Positions 18,345 to 27,908 of a DNA stretch of 64,000 nucleotides are shown piece after piece. Numbering within the stretch: the first letter of the stretch is position 1; each line of letters opens with the position of its first letter. Origin of the DNA: Flagellimonas sp. CMM7 (GTDB lineage Bacteria > Bacteroidota > Bacteroidia > Flavobacteriales > Flavobacteriaceae); the NCBI RefSeq assembly GCF_021390195.1, contig NZ_CP090003.1:2034001-2098000 (forward strand), read 5' to 3'. Both the position numbers and the translations under genes were made by a program. The notes beneath the pieces were generated by a model that was not told the origin of the DNA, did no database searches, and saw nothing but the letters and a program-made list of their open reading frames with translations.

Positions 18345-19031
18345 ATGATACGGAAATTAAGGGAGGAGCTGATACAATTGTCCACGGACATTATTACAAC
18401 AAGAGAAGATAAAGAGTTGACAGAACTTTACGATAAGGCCAAAGACATCTATGAAAAGTTGGCGGTACTTAAATTTATAGATGAGAAGTTGAGTGATGTA
18501 GAGGTTGATGTGTCTAAAAACATAATTGCCTCGCGTTTTGAAAAAATGGCAAATGCTGTTCTAAGCGGCAATATTGCAGTGCCAGAAAATAACCCACACG
18601 AAGAAGATATCATTATTCCTGGTATGGATACCATTAAAGATATGGTTTCAGAAATGCCTGCGGAAGAGGCGATAGAGCATGTTTTTACAGAATTTGTGGC
18701 TAAACCTGATTTTATGAAGAATGAGAAAGAAATTCTTTCTCCAACAGAAACAAATGGTAATGCCGAAAATGACAAATCAAAATCGCTTAACGATACTTTC
18801 GTAAAGGATTTTCAAGTAGGACTTAATGACAAACTGGCCTTTGTAAAGCATTTATTCAATGATAACATGAATGATTATAAAAGGGTGTTGTCTCAACTTA
18901 ATACTATTGATACAGAAGAGCGTTCCATTGCTTTTATCACTAACATGGTAAAACCGGAGTACAACAACTGGGAAGGCAAGGAGGAATATGAAGCTCGCTT
19001 TATGACCTTGGTTGAGCGTAGGTTTGCATAA
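18345..19031 (+). CDS. conserved hypothetical cytoplasmic protein
   Basis: A 228-residue protein I can only describe. It is strongly charged, without signal peptide or membrane segment. A helical N terminus (about residues 1-85) is followed by an acidic, Pro/Asn-rich linker (about 85-150) and a C-terminal helical block (DFQVGLNDKLAFVKHLFNDN to the end) with a YNNWEGKEEYEARF motif. I recall similar proteins, unnamed, across Flavobacteriaceae. It stands alone, divergent from tdk. Confidence 0.75.
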   Translation: MIRKLREELIQLSTDIITTREDKELTELYDKAKDIYEKLAVLKFIDEKLSDVEVDVSKNIIASRFEKMANAVLSGNIAVPENNPHEEDIIIPGMDTIKDMVSEMPAEEAIEHVFTEFVAKPDFMKNEKEILSPTETNGNAENDKSKSLNDTFVKDFQVGLNDKLAFVKHLFNDNMNDYKRVLSQLNTIDTEERSIAFITNMVKPEYNNWEGKEEYEARFMTLVERRFA

Positions 19032-19092
19032 ACACTTCTTTTCAGTTTACTTTTTATATTTTTAAGGGTATTGCAACCTTAAATAATCAACT

Positions 19093-19449
19093 ATGAATTT
19101 TAAAAAAATTGCCTTTTGGCTATCAACAGCATTGTTGACAGCAATTATGTTCTTTTCTGTTTACAATTACTTCTTCAACAACGAAATGATTCGTGGCTTC
19201 TTTGAAAGCATGGGCTACCCTACATATATTATCTATCCTTTGGCCATTGCTAAAATACTTGGGCTAATCGCTGTCTGGGGTAACTTTTCTAAGTGGTTGA
19301 AAGAGTGGGCGTATGCAGGTTTTTTCTTTAATTCTATTTTGGCATTTTTTGCACACTATATGGTAAGCGACGGACAACATATGGGAGCTGTCATTGCTTT
19401 TGTAGTTGTTTTGGTATCTTATTTTACAGGAAAGCAAGTAAGGCCTTAA
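19093..19449 (+). CDS. DoxX-like membrane protein
   Basis: A 118-residue protein with four predicted membrane helices (about residues 6-28, 42-62, 70-90, 95-113). The pattern YPTYIIYPLAIAKILGLIAV is typical of the DoxX_2 subfamily. Function in this subfamily is not established. It ends 9 bases before rsmI and may be co-transcribed. Confidence 0.85.
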   Translation: MNFKKIAFWLSTALLTAIMFFSVYNYFFNNEMIRGFFESMGYPTYIIYPLAIAKILGLIAVWGNFSKWLKEWAYAGFFFNSILAFFAHYMVSDGQHMGAVIAFVVVLVSYFTGKQVRP

Positions 19450-19458
19450 CTTTGGCCC

Positions 19459-20130
19459 ATGGGAAAATTATTTTTGGTTCCGACCCCAATAGGAAATCTT
19501 GAAGATATTACACTTAGAGCCATTAAGGTTCTTAAAGAGGTAGATTTAATTCTGGCTGAAGATACCCGTACTAGTGGAAAGCTGCTCAAACACTTTGAGA
19601 TAGCCACACCTTTGCAAAGTCACCATATGCACAATGAACATCAACAAGTAAACATGTTGATACAAAAACTAAAGGGAGGCGCTACTTTGGCATTGATTTC
19701 TGATGCTGGAACCCCTGCCATTTCCGACCCAGGATTTTTATTGACCCGAGCCTGTGTGGAAAATAATATTGGTGTGGAATGCCTTCCAGGTGCCACGGCA
19801 TTTGTTCCAGCTTTAGTAAATAGTGGACTACCAAATGATCGTTTTGTTTTTGAAGGATTTCTACCAGTTAAGAAAGGGCGTCAAACAAGATTAAAGTTTT
19901 TGGCAGAAGAGACCCGCACCATGGTGTTTTATGAATCTCCTCACAAGATACTTAAGACATTAACCCATTTTGTTGAGTATTTTGGTAAAAACAGACCAGT
20001 CTGTATCTCTCGTGAACTTACTAAAATGTATGAAGAAACGGTTCGTGGCACAGCAGAAGAAGTTTTGGAACACTTTACTGAAAATGCACCAAAAGGGGAA
20101 TTTGTAATAGTAGTTGGTGGAAATAAATAA
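19459..20130 (+). CDS. rsmI: 16S rRNA (cytidine(1402)-2'-O)-methyltransferase
   Basis: 223 residues, TP-methylase (tetrapyrrole methylase) superfamily. Diagnostic stretches are LFLVPTPIGNLEDITLRA at the start, LILAEDTRTSGKLL, LISDAGTPAISDPG, LPGATAFVPALVNSGL and PHKILKTL. It methylates C1402 in the 16S rRNA decoding centre. It is about 55 residues shorter than the E. coli enzyme at the C terminus, common in this phylum. Confidence 0.95.
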   Translation: MGKLFLVPTPIGNLEDITLRAIKVLKEVDLILAEDTRTSGKLLKHFEIATPLQSHHMHNEHQQVNMLIQKLKGGATLALISDAGTPAISDPGFLLTRACVENNIGVECLPGATAFVPALVNSGLPNDRFVFEGFLPVKKGRQTRLKFLAEETRTMVFYESPHKILKTLTHFVEYFGKNRPVCISRELTKMYEETVRGTAEEVLEHFTENAPKGEFVIVVGGNK

Positions 20131-20189
20131 TCCTATATTTAGGTTAGCCAATCAATAAGCATGAACATTAAAATGCATTTTAAAAGAGC

Positions 20190-21323
20190 ATGAATTTAGC
20201 TCCTTGGGCCATTGCTCTTTTCACAGTAATTGCTGTTTATTTTCTAGATCATTGGGAGAATAAACATATCAAGTCCATTTTTGACTGGGTGCCGGCAATA
20301 CTTCTAGCCTATCTAATTCCTGCCGGTATTTCATATGCTTTGGGGTTGGATTTATCCCAGGCTGAAATTCACGACTACAGCAAAGAGTTCTTTATTCCTT
20401 TGACCATTATCTCCGTTATGGCAAGTCTCTCATTAGGGCAACTTAAGGCTATTGGCTATAAGCCAATTATACTTTTTGTTGCAGGCTCATTTTTTGTAGC
20501 CCTCTTCCCTGTAGCGTTTGTAATGGGTTTTTCTGAGACGACCTTGGTCTCTGAAACACTATTGGCAGAAGGGTTCTGGAAAGGAATACCGCCTGTGGTT
20601 GGTAGTTGGATTGGTGGAAGTACAAGTCAATTGGTCTTAAAAGAATTGGTGGAATGTCCCGAGGCAATCTTTCTTTCAGTTTTAGTCATGGACAATATTT
20701 TGGTCAACGTTTGGACCATTCTTATGTTCCAAGGAATTAAGAAAAGCAATAAACTAAATACGTGGTTCAAAATAACCGATAAAGGAATACCAGAGGAAAT
20801 TCGTGAGGAAAAACAAAAGCCAATCCCCATATGGATAACCGTTCTGATTCTATTGGGCATTATTTTTATTACCAACTACTTTCTTGAAAGTTTTGTGGGG
20901 AAAGTAGTCTTACTTTCAATGGTTGGGTTGGCTCTTGGAAATTTTATTCCCAGATGGAATTTTAAGTTCTCTCTAAAAGCGGGAGCCATTTTGATTTTGG
21001 TAGTGATGGCAATTTTAGGATTAAAATTGCAGTTTGATACACTGGGCTTTGATGTATCTTTCTTTGGATTTTTAGTTATATGGTTATTAGGACACTTTGT
21101 TTTTATGATCATTATAGCCAAGTTGATGAACGTAAATATGGCCTGGGTTCCCATTGCCAGTATGGCCAATGTGGGAGGAATTGCCACAGCACCCGCAGTT
21201 ACCGCTGCCTACGAAAAAAAATGGATGCCCCATGCCATTGTTTTGGCTATACTAAGCATGGCAACAGGGACTTTCTGGGGAATGCTTACCATATACCTTC
21301 TAAAAGGTATGGCGAGTTCTTGA
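20190..21323 (+). CDS. DUF819 family membrane protein
   Basis: A 377-residue polytopic protein with about 10-11 membrane helices and the DUF819 hallmark region GIPPVVGSWIGGSTSQLVLK and, in the second half, MNVNMAWVPIASMANVGG. The two GG-containing re-entrant-like stretches suggest an inverted-repeat transporter fold. No substrate is established for the family that I can name. It is monocistronic. Confidence 0.88.
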   Translation: MNLAPWAIALFTVIAVYFLDHWENKHIKSIFDWVPAILLAYLIPAGISYALGLDLSQAEIHDYSKEFFIPLTIISVMASLSLGQLKAIGYKPIILFVAGSFFVALFPVAFVMGFSETTLVSETLLAEGFWKGIPPVVGSWIGGSTSQLVLKELVECPEAIFLSVLVMDNILVNVWTILMFQGIKKSNKLNTWFKITDKGIPEEIREEKQKPIPIWITVLILLGIIFITNYFLESFVGKVVLLSMVGLALGNFIPRWNFKFSLKAGAILILVVMAILGLKLQFDTLGFDVSFFGFLVIWLLGHFVFMIIIAKLMNVNMAWVPIASMANVGGIATAPAVTAAYEKKWMPHAIVLAILSMATGTFWGMLTIYLLKGMASS

Positions 21324-21417
21324 CCATACCACAACTTTGAGCGAATCATAACATGGAGAACTTGTTAGTTCAAAGGAACTTTTCCGACAACAACAAGACG
21401 TTTAGTATTTAACTTCA

Positions 21418-22470
21418 ATGGTTCAAAAGTTTAATCCTGAGATAGATAAGGTGTATTTTATCAACAAATACACACTGTTTCATATTATATCAGGCTCAGG
21501 GACCATACAGGTAGATTTTAAAAACTACACGGATTGGGAAGACAAGGCCATATACCTGGAGAAGGGACAATACATTAAATTCTTTTCGGATGACTTCGTG
21601 GTCAGAAAAATAGAATTCCCAAACAAAACCATTTTTGAAAAGAAAGAAGTTCGCGTACTTTTTAAACATTTAATTTCATTGGGCTATATCAACTTCAATG
21701 AGTGTGAGGAGTGTAAAAGATATCTTTCAAACACAGTTTTCTCTGAGAACACGGCTGAAATTATCGACATCTCTTCAAAACAGTGGTATTGGCAAAATCC
21801 TTTTCAGGCCAGCAAACAGGAGTATCAGATTATTTTTGATGTTAAGGAGATTATCGATAAGGAATATTATGGCAATTTCAACAACAACGACCTCTCTGCT
21901 TTAATGTTGGAAAATGGATACAATGCTCAAGCACTTGTAAAGGATAAAATTGGTCTATCGGTTAGAGCTTTGCTCTCTAACAAAAGATTGATGGAGAGCA
22001 AAAAGAAAATAGCATTTACAGACAAGAGCATTCAGGAGGTTTCGTATGAAATCGGGTATAAAGATCCAGCATATTTTAATCGGGTATTTAAAAATACCAC
22101 AGGACAGACCCCATCAGATTTCCGAAGCGATTTCGATTATGAAAACCGTGATACGTTCACCAAGAACCTTATCGAATTATTGAAGAATCATCATGCTGAG
22201 CGGCGAAACCTTGAGTTTTATGCTGACAAAATGAATCTCTCCGTAAAAGCACTGTCCAAAAAAACGAGAGCGAAAATGAATGCATCTTTAGGTCAATTGA
22301 TTCGAAATGAATTGATTTCCACTTCAAAAAAGCTTTTGGTCCAAGAAGCATCCATAAAGGATATTGCATATAAACTGGGCTTTGAAGAGGCCAACCACTT
22401 CTCGCACTTCTTTAAAAATTATACCGGCAGCACTCCTACCGATTATAAAATCAAAAAGTACAATTCTTAG
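21418..22470 (+). CDS. AraC-type regulator with two tandem HTH domains
   Basis: A 350-residue regulator. An N-terminal cupin-like region (about residues 1-110) is followed by two consecutive AraC-type DNA-binding modules. Module one (about 165-240) contains IQEVSYEIGYKDPAYFNRVF and ends TGQTPSDFR. Module two (about 255-345) contains IKDIAYKLGFEEANHFSHFF and ends TGSTPTDYK. AraC proteins normally carry one such module. It lies upstream of the SnoaL-like, YHS and SPW-type genes, which it could regulate. Confidence 0.85.
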   Translation: MVQKFNPEIDKVYFINKYTLFHIISGSGTIQVDFKNYTDWEDKAIYLEKGQYIKFFSDDFVVRKIEFPNKTIFEKKEVRVLFKHLISLGYINFNECEECKRYLSNTVFSENTAEIIDISSKQWYWQNPFQASKQEYQIIFDVKEIIDKEYYGNFNNNDLSALMLENGYNAQALVKDKIGLSVRALLSNKRLMESKKKIAFTDKSIQEVSYEIGYKDPAYFNRVFKNTTGQTPSDFRSDFDYENRDTFTKNLIELLKNHHAERRNLEFYADKMNLSVKALSKKTRAKMNASLGQLIRNELISTSKKLLVQEASIKDIAYKLGFEEANHFSHFFKNYTGSTPTDYKIKKYNS

Positions 22471-22561
22471 CGTCTTTTTTGTACGCCCTAAAGGGCATTC
22501 CATACTGAAATTTGCAATGTAATTACAAACTAAAATTTGTTTAATCATTAAAAATAAAGTA

Positions 22562-22915
22562 ATGGATATTAAATCACTGGCCACCGAAATGGATGGCATT
22601 GTAGGCAAAGGAGCCATTGTAGATGCAGTAAAACAATTCTTCTCAGAAGACGCCACAACATCTGACTATAATGGGCTCGCGACCACGAACAAACAACAAA
22701 TGGTCGAAAAAATGGAAGATTTCGCAGGAGCGATTGCTCAAGTGAATGGGATTACCCATCACCATACTATAGTGGATGGAAATGTATCAGCTTCAGAATT
22801 CACTTTTGATTTCAACATGAAGGATGACAGCAAAATCTACTGGCACGAAATCATTCGTCGTGTATGGAACAACGATGGTAAAGTAGTTCAAGAAGAGTAT
22901 TTCAACGCTCAATAA
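22562..22915 (+). CDS. SnoaL/NTF2-like small protein
   Basis: A 117-residue cytoplasmic protein with the helix-then-beta pattern of the SnoaL/NTF2-like fold (VDAVKQFFSEDATTSDYNGL, then ASEFTFDFNMKDDSKIYWHE). Such domains serve as ligand-binding or isomerase scaffolds. No catalytic residues can be assigned. It follows the tandem AraC gene by 91 bases. Confidence 0.8.
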   Translation: MDIKSLATEMDGIVGKGAIVDAVKQFFSEDATTSDYNGLATTNKQQMVEKMEDFAGAIAQVNGITHHHTIVDGNVSASEFTFDFNMKDDSKIYWHEIIRRVWNNDGKVVQEEYFNAQ

Positions 22916-23100
22916 ATGTTCCCTTATTTCTCTCATATTAAAAAAGGTAATCGATTGCATCGTAATAGCGAGAGTAGTTTTGGCACCCTTTTTATCAGGT
23001 CCAGATGGCATTATCAATTAGGACTTGTAGAGAAAAATATTAGTAGAAATAAAGACGTAATAATTAAAAACAAACAAATAAATATTTAAAGAAAAGTAAA

Positions 23101-23571
23101 ATGAAAGTTTTAAAATTATCCATAGTAATAGTAGCATTAACATTTGCTACAAGTGTATTGGCCCAGGACAAAATGGCCAATAATATTGACAACAGTAATA
23201 TTGCACTTGCTGGTTATAGCCCTGTATCCTATTTGGATTTGGGATTGGCCCAAAGAGGCAACAAAGCGCACAAATCTGAGTACAAGAAAGTAGTGTATTA
23301 TTTCACCTCTGGAGAGCAAAAGGCAACTTTTGATAAAAACCCTACCAAGTACATGCCTCAATATGGTGGTTTCTGTGCTTTTGGAACCTATGCCGGAGCA
23401 AAATTCAGAGTGGACCCAACAAAATTTATAGTGAAAGACGGAAAATACTATTTGTATTTGAACAATGTAGAGCTTGATGCAAAACAACTTTGGCTTGCAG
23501 AAAACAATCACGGTAAATTAAAAAGTGTTGCCGACACCAATTGGAAGAAGTTGGGTAAGACGCACAACTAG
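23101..23571 (+). CDS. exported YHS-domain protein
   Basis: 156 residues with a signal peptide (residues 1-21, TFATSVLAQ). The YHS-like core (about residues 30-115) contains LAGYSPVSYLD, YYFTSGEQKATFDKNPTKYM and the QYGGFCAF segment with one Cys. YHS domains are associated with metal or heme handling and often lie next to copper or oxidase genes. It is followed 31 bases later by the SPW-type membrane protein. Confidence 0.88.
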   Translation: MKVLKLSIVIVALTFATSVLAQDKMANNIDNSNIALAGYSPVSYLDLGLAQRGNKAHKSEYKKVVYYFTSGEQKATFDKNPTKYMPQYGGFCAFGTYAGAKFRVDPTKFIVKDGKYYLYLNNVELDAKQLWLAENNHGKLKSVADTNWKKLGKTHN

Positions 23572-23602
23572 ACCCTTTTAATAATCGCTAAAATTTTAAA
23601 TT

Positions 23603-23956
23603 ATGAAATTCATAACCAAAAGAATTCACGCATTTTTAGATTACCCGGTAGCTATTGCACTAATAGCACTCCCATTCTTGTTAGGTTTGGGCGGTTCTAA
23701 CCCGTTGGCTTTGCAGCTTTCGGTAGCTACAGGAATTGCAGCGTTTGTGCTGACCTTGTTAACAGATCACCACTTAGGAGCATTTAGAGTTATTCCGTAT
23801 AAGTTTCATCTATTGGTGGATTTTATAGTTGCTGTAGTGTTTATCCTGACACCTTTTATGCTTTCTTTTCAAGGAATAGACGCGTATTATTATTGGATAA
23901 ATGGAATTGCGGTACTAACCGTGGTTAGCCTCCATAAAGCAGAAATAAGTGCTTAG
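23603..23956 (+). CDS. SPW-repeat-like membrane protein
   Basis: A 117-residue inner-membrane protein with four helices (about residues 14-30, 36-52, 66-86, 93-110). Short conserved pieces (FLDYPVAIALIALPFLLG, HLLVDFIVAVVFILTPF) match the SPW-type family of small four-helix proteins. Its function is unknown. It is probably an operon partner of the YHS gene. Confidence 0.75.
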   Translation: MKFITKRIHAFLDYPVAIALIALPFLLGLGGSNPLALQLSVATGIAAFVLTLLTDHHLGAFRVIPYKFHLLVDFIVAVVFILTPFMLSFQGIDAYYYWINGIAVLTVVSLHKAEISA

Positions 23957-24102
23957 AACTATGAAAGTGGAGAATAACACTAAAACCATATTCTTTTTCA
24001 TATAAAAACAACTAAAGATTTAGATTGGTTGTGGCTCAAAGCATGTCAATTGTATGATTGATGTGCTTTGGTGTTTAACATAAATCGTAAAATTATTTGA
24101 AC

Positions 24103-24138
24103 AAAAGCTAAGTGGTTAAAACTACTCTTAGCTTTTTT
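24103..24138 (+). terminator. Rho-independent terminator
   Basis: AAAAGCTAAG (24103-24112) pairs with CTTAGCTTTT (24127-24136), followed by further T residues. It ends the YHS/SPW transcript and supports ATG 24154, not the earlier in-frame GTG/ATG-like codons, as the start of the next gene. Confidence 0.75.
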
Positions 24139-24153
24139 ATACATTTAACAGAC

Positions 24154-24729
24154 ATGAAAAAATTACTCTCAGATATAAGAGCTTGTGAAGTGTGTAAGGA
24201 ACACCTTCCTTTAGGTCCCAGGCCTATAGTGGCAGGGCACCCAGATGCTAAAATCTTAATTATTGGCCATGCTCCGGGAACCAAAGTGCATAAAACTGGA
24301 ATACCCTGGGATGACCCAAGTGGCAAACAGCTTCGAAAATGGATGGGTGTAACGGACGAAGAATTTTACGATGAGACCAAAATAGCCCAAATGCCCATGG
24401 GGTTTTGTTATCCCGGAAAAGGAAAAACAGGTGATTTACCGCCAAGAACGGAATGTGCACCCTTATGGCATAAACCACTGCTGAGTAAAATGCCTAATCT
24501 AAAATTAACGATTCTTATTGGTCAATACTCCCAACGTCATTATTTGGGCAACAGAATGGAAAAGAACTTGACCGAAACGGTTAGGAACTACAAGAACTAC
24601 GCACCCGATTATTTTGTAATACCACATCCATCACCCAGAAACCGATTTTGGTTAAGTAAAAACCCGTGGTTTGAAAAAGAGGTGGTATCCAAACTTCAAA
24701 AGCAAATAGCGCAGCAACTAAATAATTAA
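24154..24729 (+). CDS. uracil-DNA glycosylase family protein
   Basis: 191 residues from ATG 24154 (MKKLLSDIRACEVCKEHLPL); earlier codons fall within a terminator hairpin. Motif 1 is IIGHAPGTKVHKTGIPWDDPSG, motif 2 is the HPSPRNRFWLSKNPWF segment, both typical of the UDG fold. The CEVC pair near the N terminus resembles iron-sulfur UDG relatives but a full cluster set is not visible. Role in uracil repair is inferred from family. Its stop overlaps that of the convergent Crp gene by 4 bases. Confidence 0.88.
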   Translation: MKKLLSDIRACEVCKEHLPLGPRPIVAGHPDAKILIIGHAPGTKVHKTGIPWDDPSGKQLRKWMGVTDEEFYDETKIAQMPMGFCYPGKGKTGDLPPRTECAPLWHKPLLSKMPNLKLTILIGQYSQRHYLGNRMEKNLTETVRNYKNYAPDYFVIPHPSPRNRFWLSKNPWFEKEVVSKLQKQIAQQLNN

Positions 24730-25310
24730 TAATCAATAGAGGACCGTAACCTACTAAAAGTTTCAGGTTTCATGTTGAGGTAGGAGGCCAGATATTTTTG
24801 TGGAATAACTTTAAGTTCTTCAGGACATCGTTGCATAAATGTTGTATACCGTTGCTCCGCAGAAAGTGTCAATAACTCTACTTCCCTGTGCAACCGTCCA
24901 AATAATATTTGTTGAAAAAACTCATGCCCCCATACATAAAAATCTGGATGTTTTTCAAATAAACTTTGATAATCCTTGAATGTAATAGCAAGCATTTTTG
25001 AAGGTTTCAATGCTTCCAAAAAGGTGTCAGAAGGTTGTTTTTTAATAAAAGAATCAAACACTCCGGAGGGACTTCCTGAATACGAAAAGCCCAACACCAC
25101 CTTTTCACCCTTTTCATTCAGAATATAGATGGCCTGCACACCTTCAAGAACAAAATAGAAATACCGCTCAACATTTCCAGCTTCTGTGATTAGGTCATAT
25201 TGGTTAAAAGTCTTTACCAACCAAAGCGATTTAAAATGATTTTCTTCTTGTTCGGTCAAAGTGACCTGAGGAAAAAATGCCTTTAGGCGAAGGAAGACCT
25301 CATCATCCAT
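24726..25310 (-). CDS. Crp/Fnr family transcriptional regulator
   Basis: 194 residues. The cyclic-nucleotide-binding-like beta-roll covers about residues 20-125 (LITEAGNVERYFYFVLEGVQ), then the dimerisation helix and a winged HTH end (YLASYLNMKPETFSRLRSSI). There are no Cys residues for an Fe-S cluster, so it is not an Fnr-type oxygen sensor. The HTH is truncated compared with Crp, as usual for this flavobacterial subfamily. Confidence 0.9.
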   Translation of the reverse strand: MDDEVFLRLKAFFPQVTLTEQEENHFKSLWLVKTFNQYDLITEAGNVERYFYFVLEGVQAIYILNEKGEKVVLGFSYSGSPSGVFDSFIKKQPSDTFLEALKPSKMLAITFKDYQSLFEKHPDFYVWGHEFFQQILFGRLHREVELLTLSAEQRYTTFMQRCPEELKVIPQKYLASYLNMKPETFSRLRSSIDY

Positions 25311-25599
25311 ATTAGGGTAAAATTTCTTTAAAAATAACCATTATGATTTAGGCTGTAAAGCCATGTTTTAACACTTTGGTCAGGTCCAGCTTTATCCAGA
25401 TGTCGTCCTGATCCTGTCGATGGGTGATAAAAACAATACCTAAAGATTTTAACCTATATCTTTTAATCCAAAAAACCCGCCTATCAATTTAGTCTGGATT
25501 TTAAAGATAAAAATCCCGAACTTCACCTATCTGGCGATATAGTCCATTGAAACGGAACCATGTTTTAACCTTTGGCAGTAATTTGAACAAAAAGCATAG

Positions 25600-26436
25600 A
25601 TGGATAGTATGAAAACATTTTTAACAATATTCTTTTGTTTCCTAGTCTTTACAGGATGTGAAAAAACTAAAGAATCAGGAGAGAAAAAGGAATCCAATAC
25701 CACTCCCAAGGTCTCAATTTTAGGTGTATTTCATTTTGCAGGAACGTCAGACTTCTCTTCGGTAGAATTTGAAAGCCTTGAGTCGGAAAAGAGACAACAA
25801 GAGATTAAAGAAATTGTAGAAAAACTTAAAGAATTTAGGCCGACTAAAGTTATGCTGGAATTCCCATCCTCTGACTCCCAATATTTGGATAGTTTATATA
25901 CAGAAACCTTAAATGGGAATCATGATTATACCATTAACGAAATAGAGCAATTGGGCTTTAGATTGGCAAAAGAACTGAATCATAATAAGGTTTATTCAAT
26001 AGATTATAGACTTGATTTACCGTTTGAAAAACTCATAGAGTTTGCAGAAAAAAATGATAAGGAAAGATTTGAGAATATGGTTGCTTCGATAAAAAAACAG
26101 GATAAAAAAGAATCGGACTTCTTAGAAAGAAACTCAATACTAGATTACCTTATCTATCGTAACTCAGATGAAGAAGATATTAGAAACAAGGACCAGTACT
26201 TAAACAAGTCCGCAAAATTTGTTAACGATTCAAGCTATATCGGAGCTAAGTTTGTATCAAAATGGTGGGAGCGAAATATTTACATGATGACTAATATCGA
26301 CAAGTGGATTACCCAGAACGACAGAATTTTGGTCATAGTGGGAGCTGCCCACAGGGCGGTACTAAAAGATTTTTATGAAGACAGAACAGACGTTGAGTAT
26401 GTGGAAATAACGAATTTTCTAAAAAAGAAAAAGTAA
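25600..26436 (+). CDS. DUF5694-type lipoprotein
   Basis: 278 residues (275 from the second ATG at 25609, which better fits the signal). The lipobox is VFTGC. The mature part starts with SILGVFHFAG and contains KVMLEFPSSDS, YSIDYRLD and, near the end, ILVIVGAAHRAVLKDF, the pattern of DUF5694 and of the TraB/ChaN-like haem-binding or hydrolase superfamily. Function is unproven. The unit is bracketed by motifs shared with the 9123-10845 pair. Confidence 0.82.
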   Translation: MDSMKTFLTIFFCFLVFTGCEKTKESGEKKESNTTPKVSILGVFHFAGTSDFSSVEFESLESEKRQQEIKEIVEKLKEFRPTKVMLEFPSSDSQYLDSLYTETLNGNHDYTINEIEQLGFRLAKELNHNKVYSIDYRLDLPFEKLIEFAEKNDKERFENMVASIKKQDKKESDFLERNSILDYLIYRNSDEEDIRNKDQYLNKSAKFVNDSSYIGAKFVSKWWERNIYMMTNIDKWITQNDRILVIVGAAHRAVLKDFYEDRTDVEYVEITNFLKKKK

Positions 26437-26587
26437 TTGCAAAACAAAAAGCTCTGGCTCGTAGACCAGATGGAAACAAAAAGTTTCCTTGCCTGCCCTA
26501 CTCGGCATATATTTAGCGATAAGTGCAATCTAAAATGTAGCCCAATACATTTTATTTGAAAGAATTATGCTTTTAAAACCTATAGGG

Positions 26588-27157
26588 TTATCCTAAAATC
26601 TCATCTATCTGCACCATATGCCTTTCCAAATGGCAGAGCAAAAATTCAAAAGCCTCTGGCAAGTAAAACGTTACTATTGGGCCAATCGCCGAAGTAATTT
26701 TAGTTTTGGACACATCCTTACTTCTGCTTTTTAAAATAGACTGTTTTAAATGATCATGGAGTGTAAAAAACTCATCAAAAACAACATCAATTTTTTCGCT
26801 GTTCAAATCTTCATGGCTCAACAGTGGTTCAAAACGCTTAAGGGTTTTCATTTTCCATTTTCGAACGCCATTTTTTGGTCGTTGACCTGCAATCACCATT
26901 TTTTGCCACCATCGGGCTTTGAATTCCGAAGTGCCAGAATACACATCTGGTAATTTGGTAAAGGCTTCATCCAGTCTGGGCATATAAATGCCATAAGCAA
27001 TATTCAAATGGGCAATCACCTCTACTACATTCCAAGATTTTGAGTTTGGAGCAGCTATTAATCGAGAAATGTCTAAGGCCTGAATTGTTCTTACATGATT
27101 CAGGATTCCATTTAGGCGTTGAATTTGGTTTTCAGAAGTGATCAGTAAGCTTGCCAT
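26588..27157 (-). CDS. DinB-like four-helix protein
   Basis: About 189 residues from ATG 27157; an ATG at 27184 is also in frame. The helix pattern with SWNVVEVIAHLNIAYG near residue 45 and EAFEFLLCHLERHMVQID at the end places the metal-binding His positions of the DinB/YfiT fold. These proteins act as metal-dependent thiol transferases or have unknown roles. It is not DNA polymerase IV. It is a single gene. Confidence 0.83.
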   Translation of the reverse strand: MASLLITSENQIQRLNGILNHVRTIQALDISRLIAAPNSKSWNVVEVIAHLNIAYGIYMPRLDEAFTKLPDVYSGTSEFKARWWQKMVIAGQRPKNGVRKWKMKTLKRFEPLLSHEDLNSEKIDVVFDEFFTLHDHLKQSILKSRSKDVSKTKITSAIGPIVTFYLPEAFEFLLCHLERHMVQIDEILG

Positions 27158-27251
27158 AACCGTTCGTTTTTTGATTTGGGACAAAGTTCAGTTACAGTAC
27201 ACGAATAAATCTTGATGTAAATCAAGAAATCTTACTTTCAGACATCAGACA

Positions 27252-27854
27252 TCAGTATTTACTCCCATTATGCTTTCCTTCTTCCCAACCGTGTTTTCCT
27301 AAATATTGCTCACCACTTTCCACTGCTCCATCTTCGATTGAAGTTCCCATGGAATCGTTCCAACGGTTTAGGTATCCAAACAAAGAAATCACGCCTAACA
27401 TTTCTACAATTTCCCCTTCGTTCCAATGCTCATGCAAACGAGCTTTTATTTCGGCATCAACCGCATTGGGCACTTGGGAGGCAACCAAAGAAAAATCTAA
27501 TGCTGCACGCTCGGCTTCGGAAAAAGCAGGATGAGTTCTATATTCCCAAATATTGTCCAACTGCTCTTGTTCTACACCATAACGTTCTGCAGCTCGTATG
27601 GCGTGCGCTTGGCAATAACGGCACCCTGTAGCATTACTGCTTACCCAAGCAATCATTCGTTTTAGTGCAGAAGTAACCCTTCCCTCATTGGCCATTACCG
27701 CTTTGTTAAGGTTAATGAACGCCTTTGAAATGGCAGGCCTATGCTGCATGGTCAGCACCGAATTTGGACAAAACCCAAGAGTCTCGTTAAAGAATTCAGC
27801 TAGTTTTCTTGTCTCTGGATCGTGATTGGGGTCAAGCGGATTAACTAATGCCAT
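27252..27854 (-). CDS. carboxymuconolactone decarboxylase/AhpD-like protein
   Basis: 200 residues, all-helical AhpD-like fold. The redox motif CRYCQAHAIRAAERYG (C-x2-C-x2-H) is complete, suggesting peroxidase or alkylhydroperoxidase-like chemistry. It is divergent from the OsmC gene, with only 54 bases between the two starts, so the two peroxide-defence genes may share control. Confidence 0.9.
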   Translation of the reverse strand: MALVNPLDPNHDPETRKLAEFFNETLGFCPNSVLTMQHRPAISKAFINLNKAVMANEGRVTSALKRMIAWVSSNATGCRYCQAHAIRAAERYGVEQEQLDNIWEYRTHPAFSEAERAALDFSLVASQVPNAVDAEIKARLHEHWNEGEIVEMLGVISLFGYLNRWNDSMGTSIEDGAVESGEQYLGKHGWEEGKHNGSKY

Positions 27855-27908
27855 AGTGCAGTTTTAAATTGTATTTTTGAAGGCTACAAGAAACAAAAAT
27901 TTCACATC

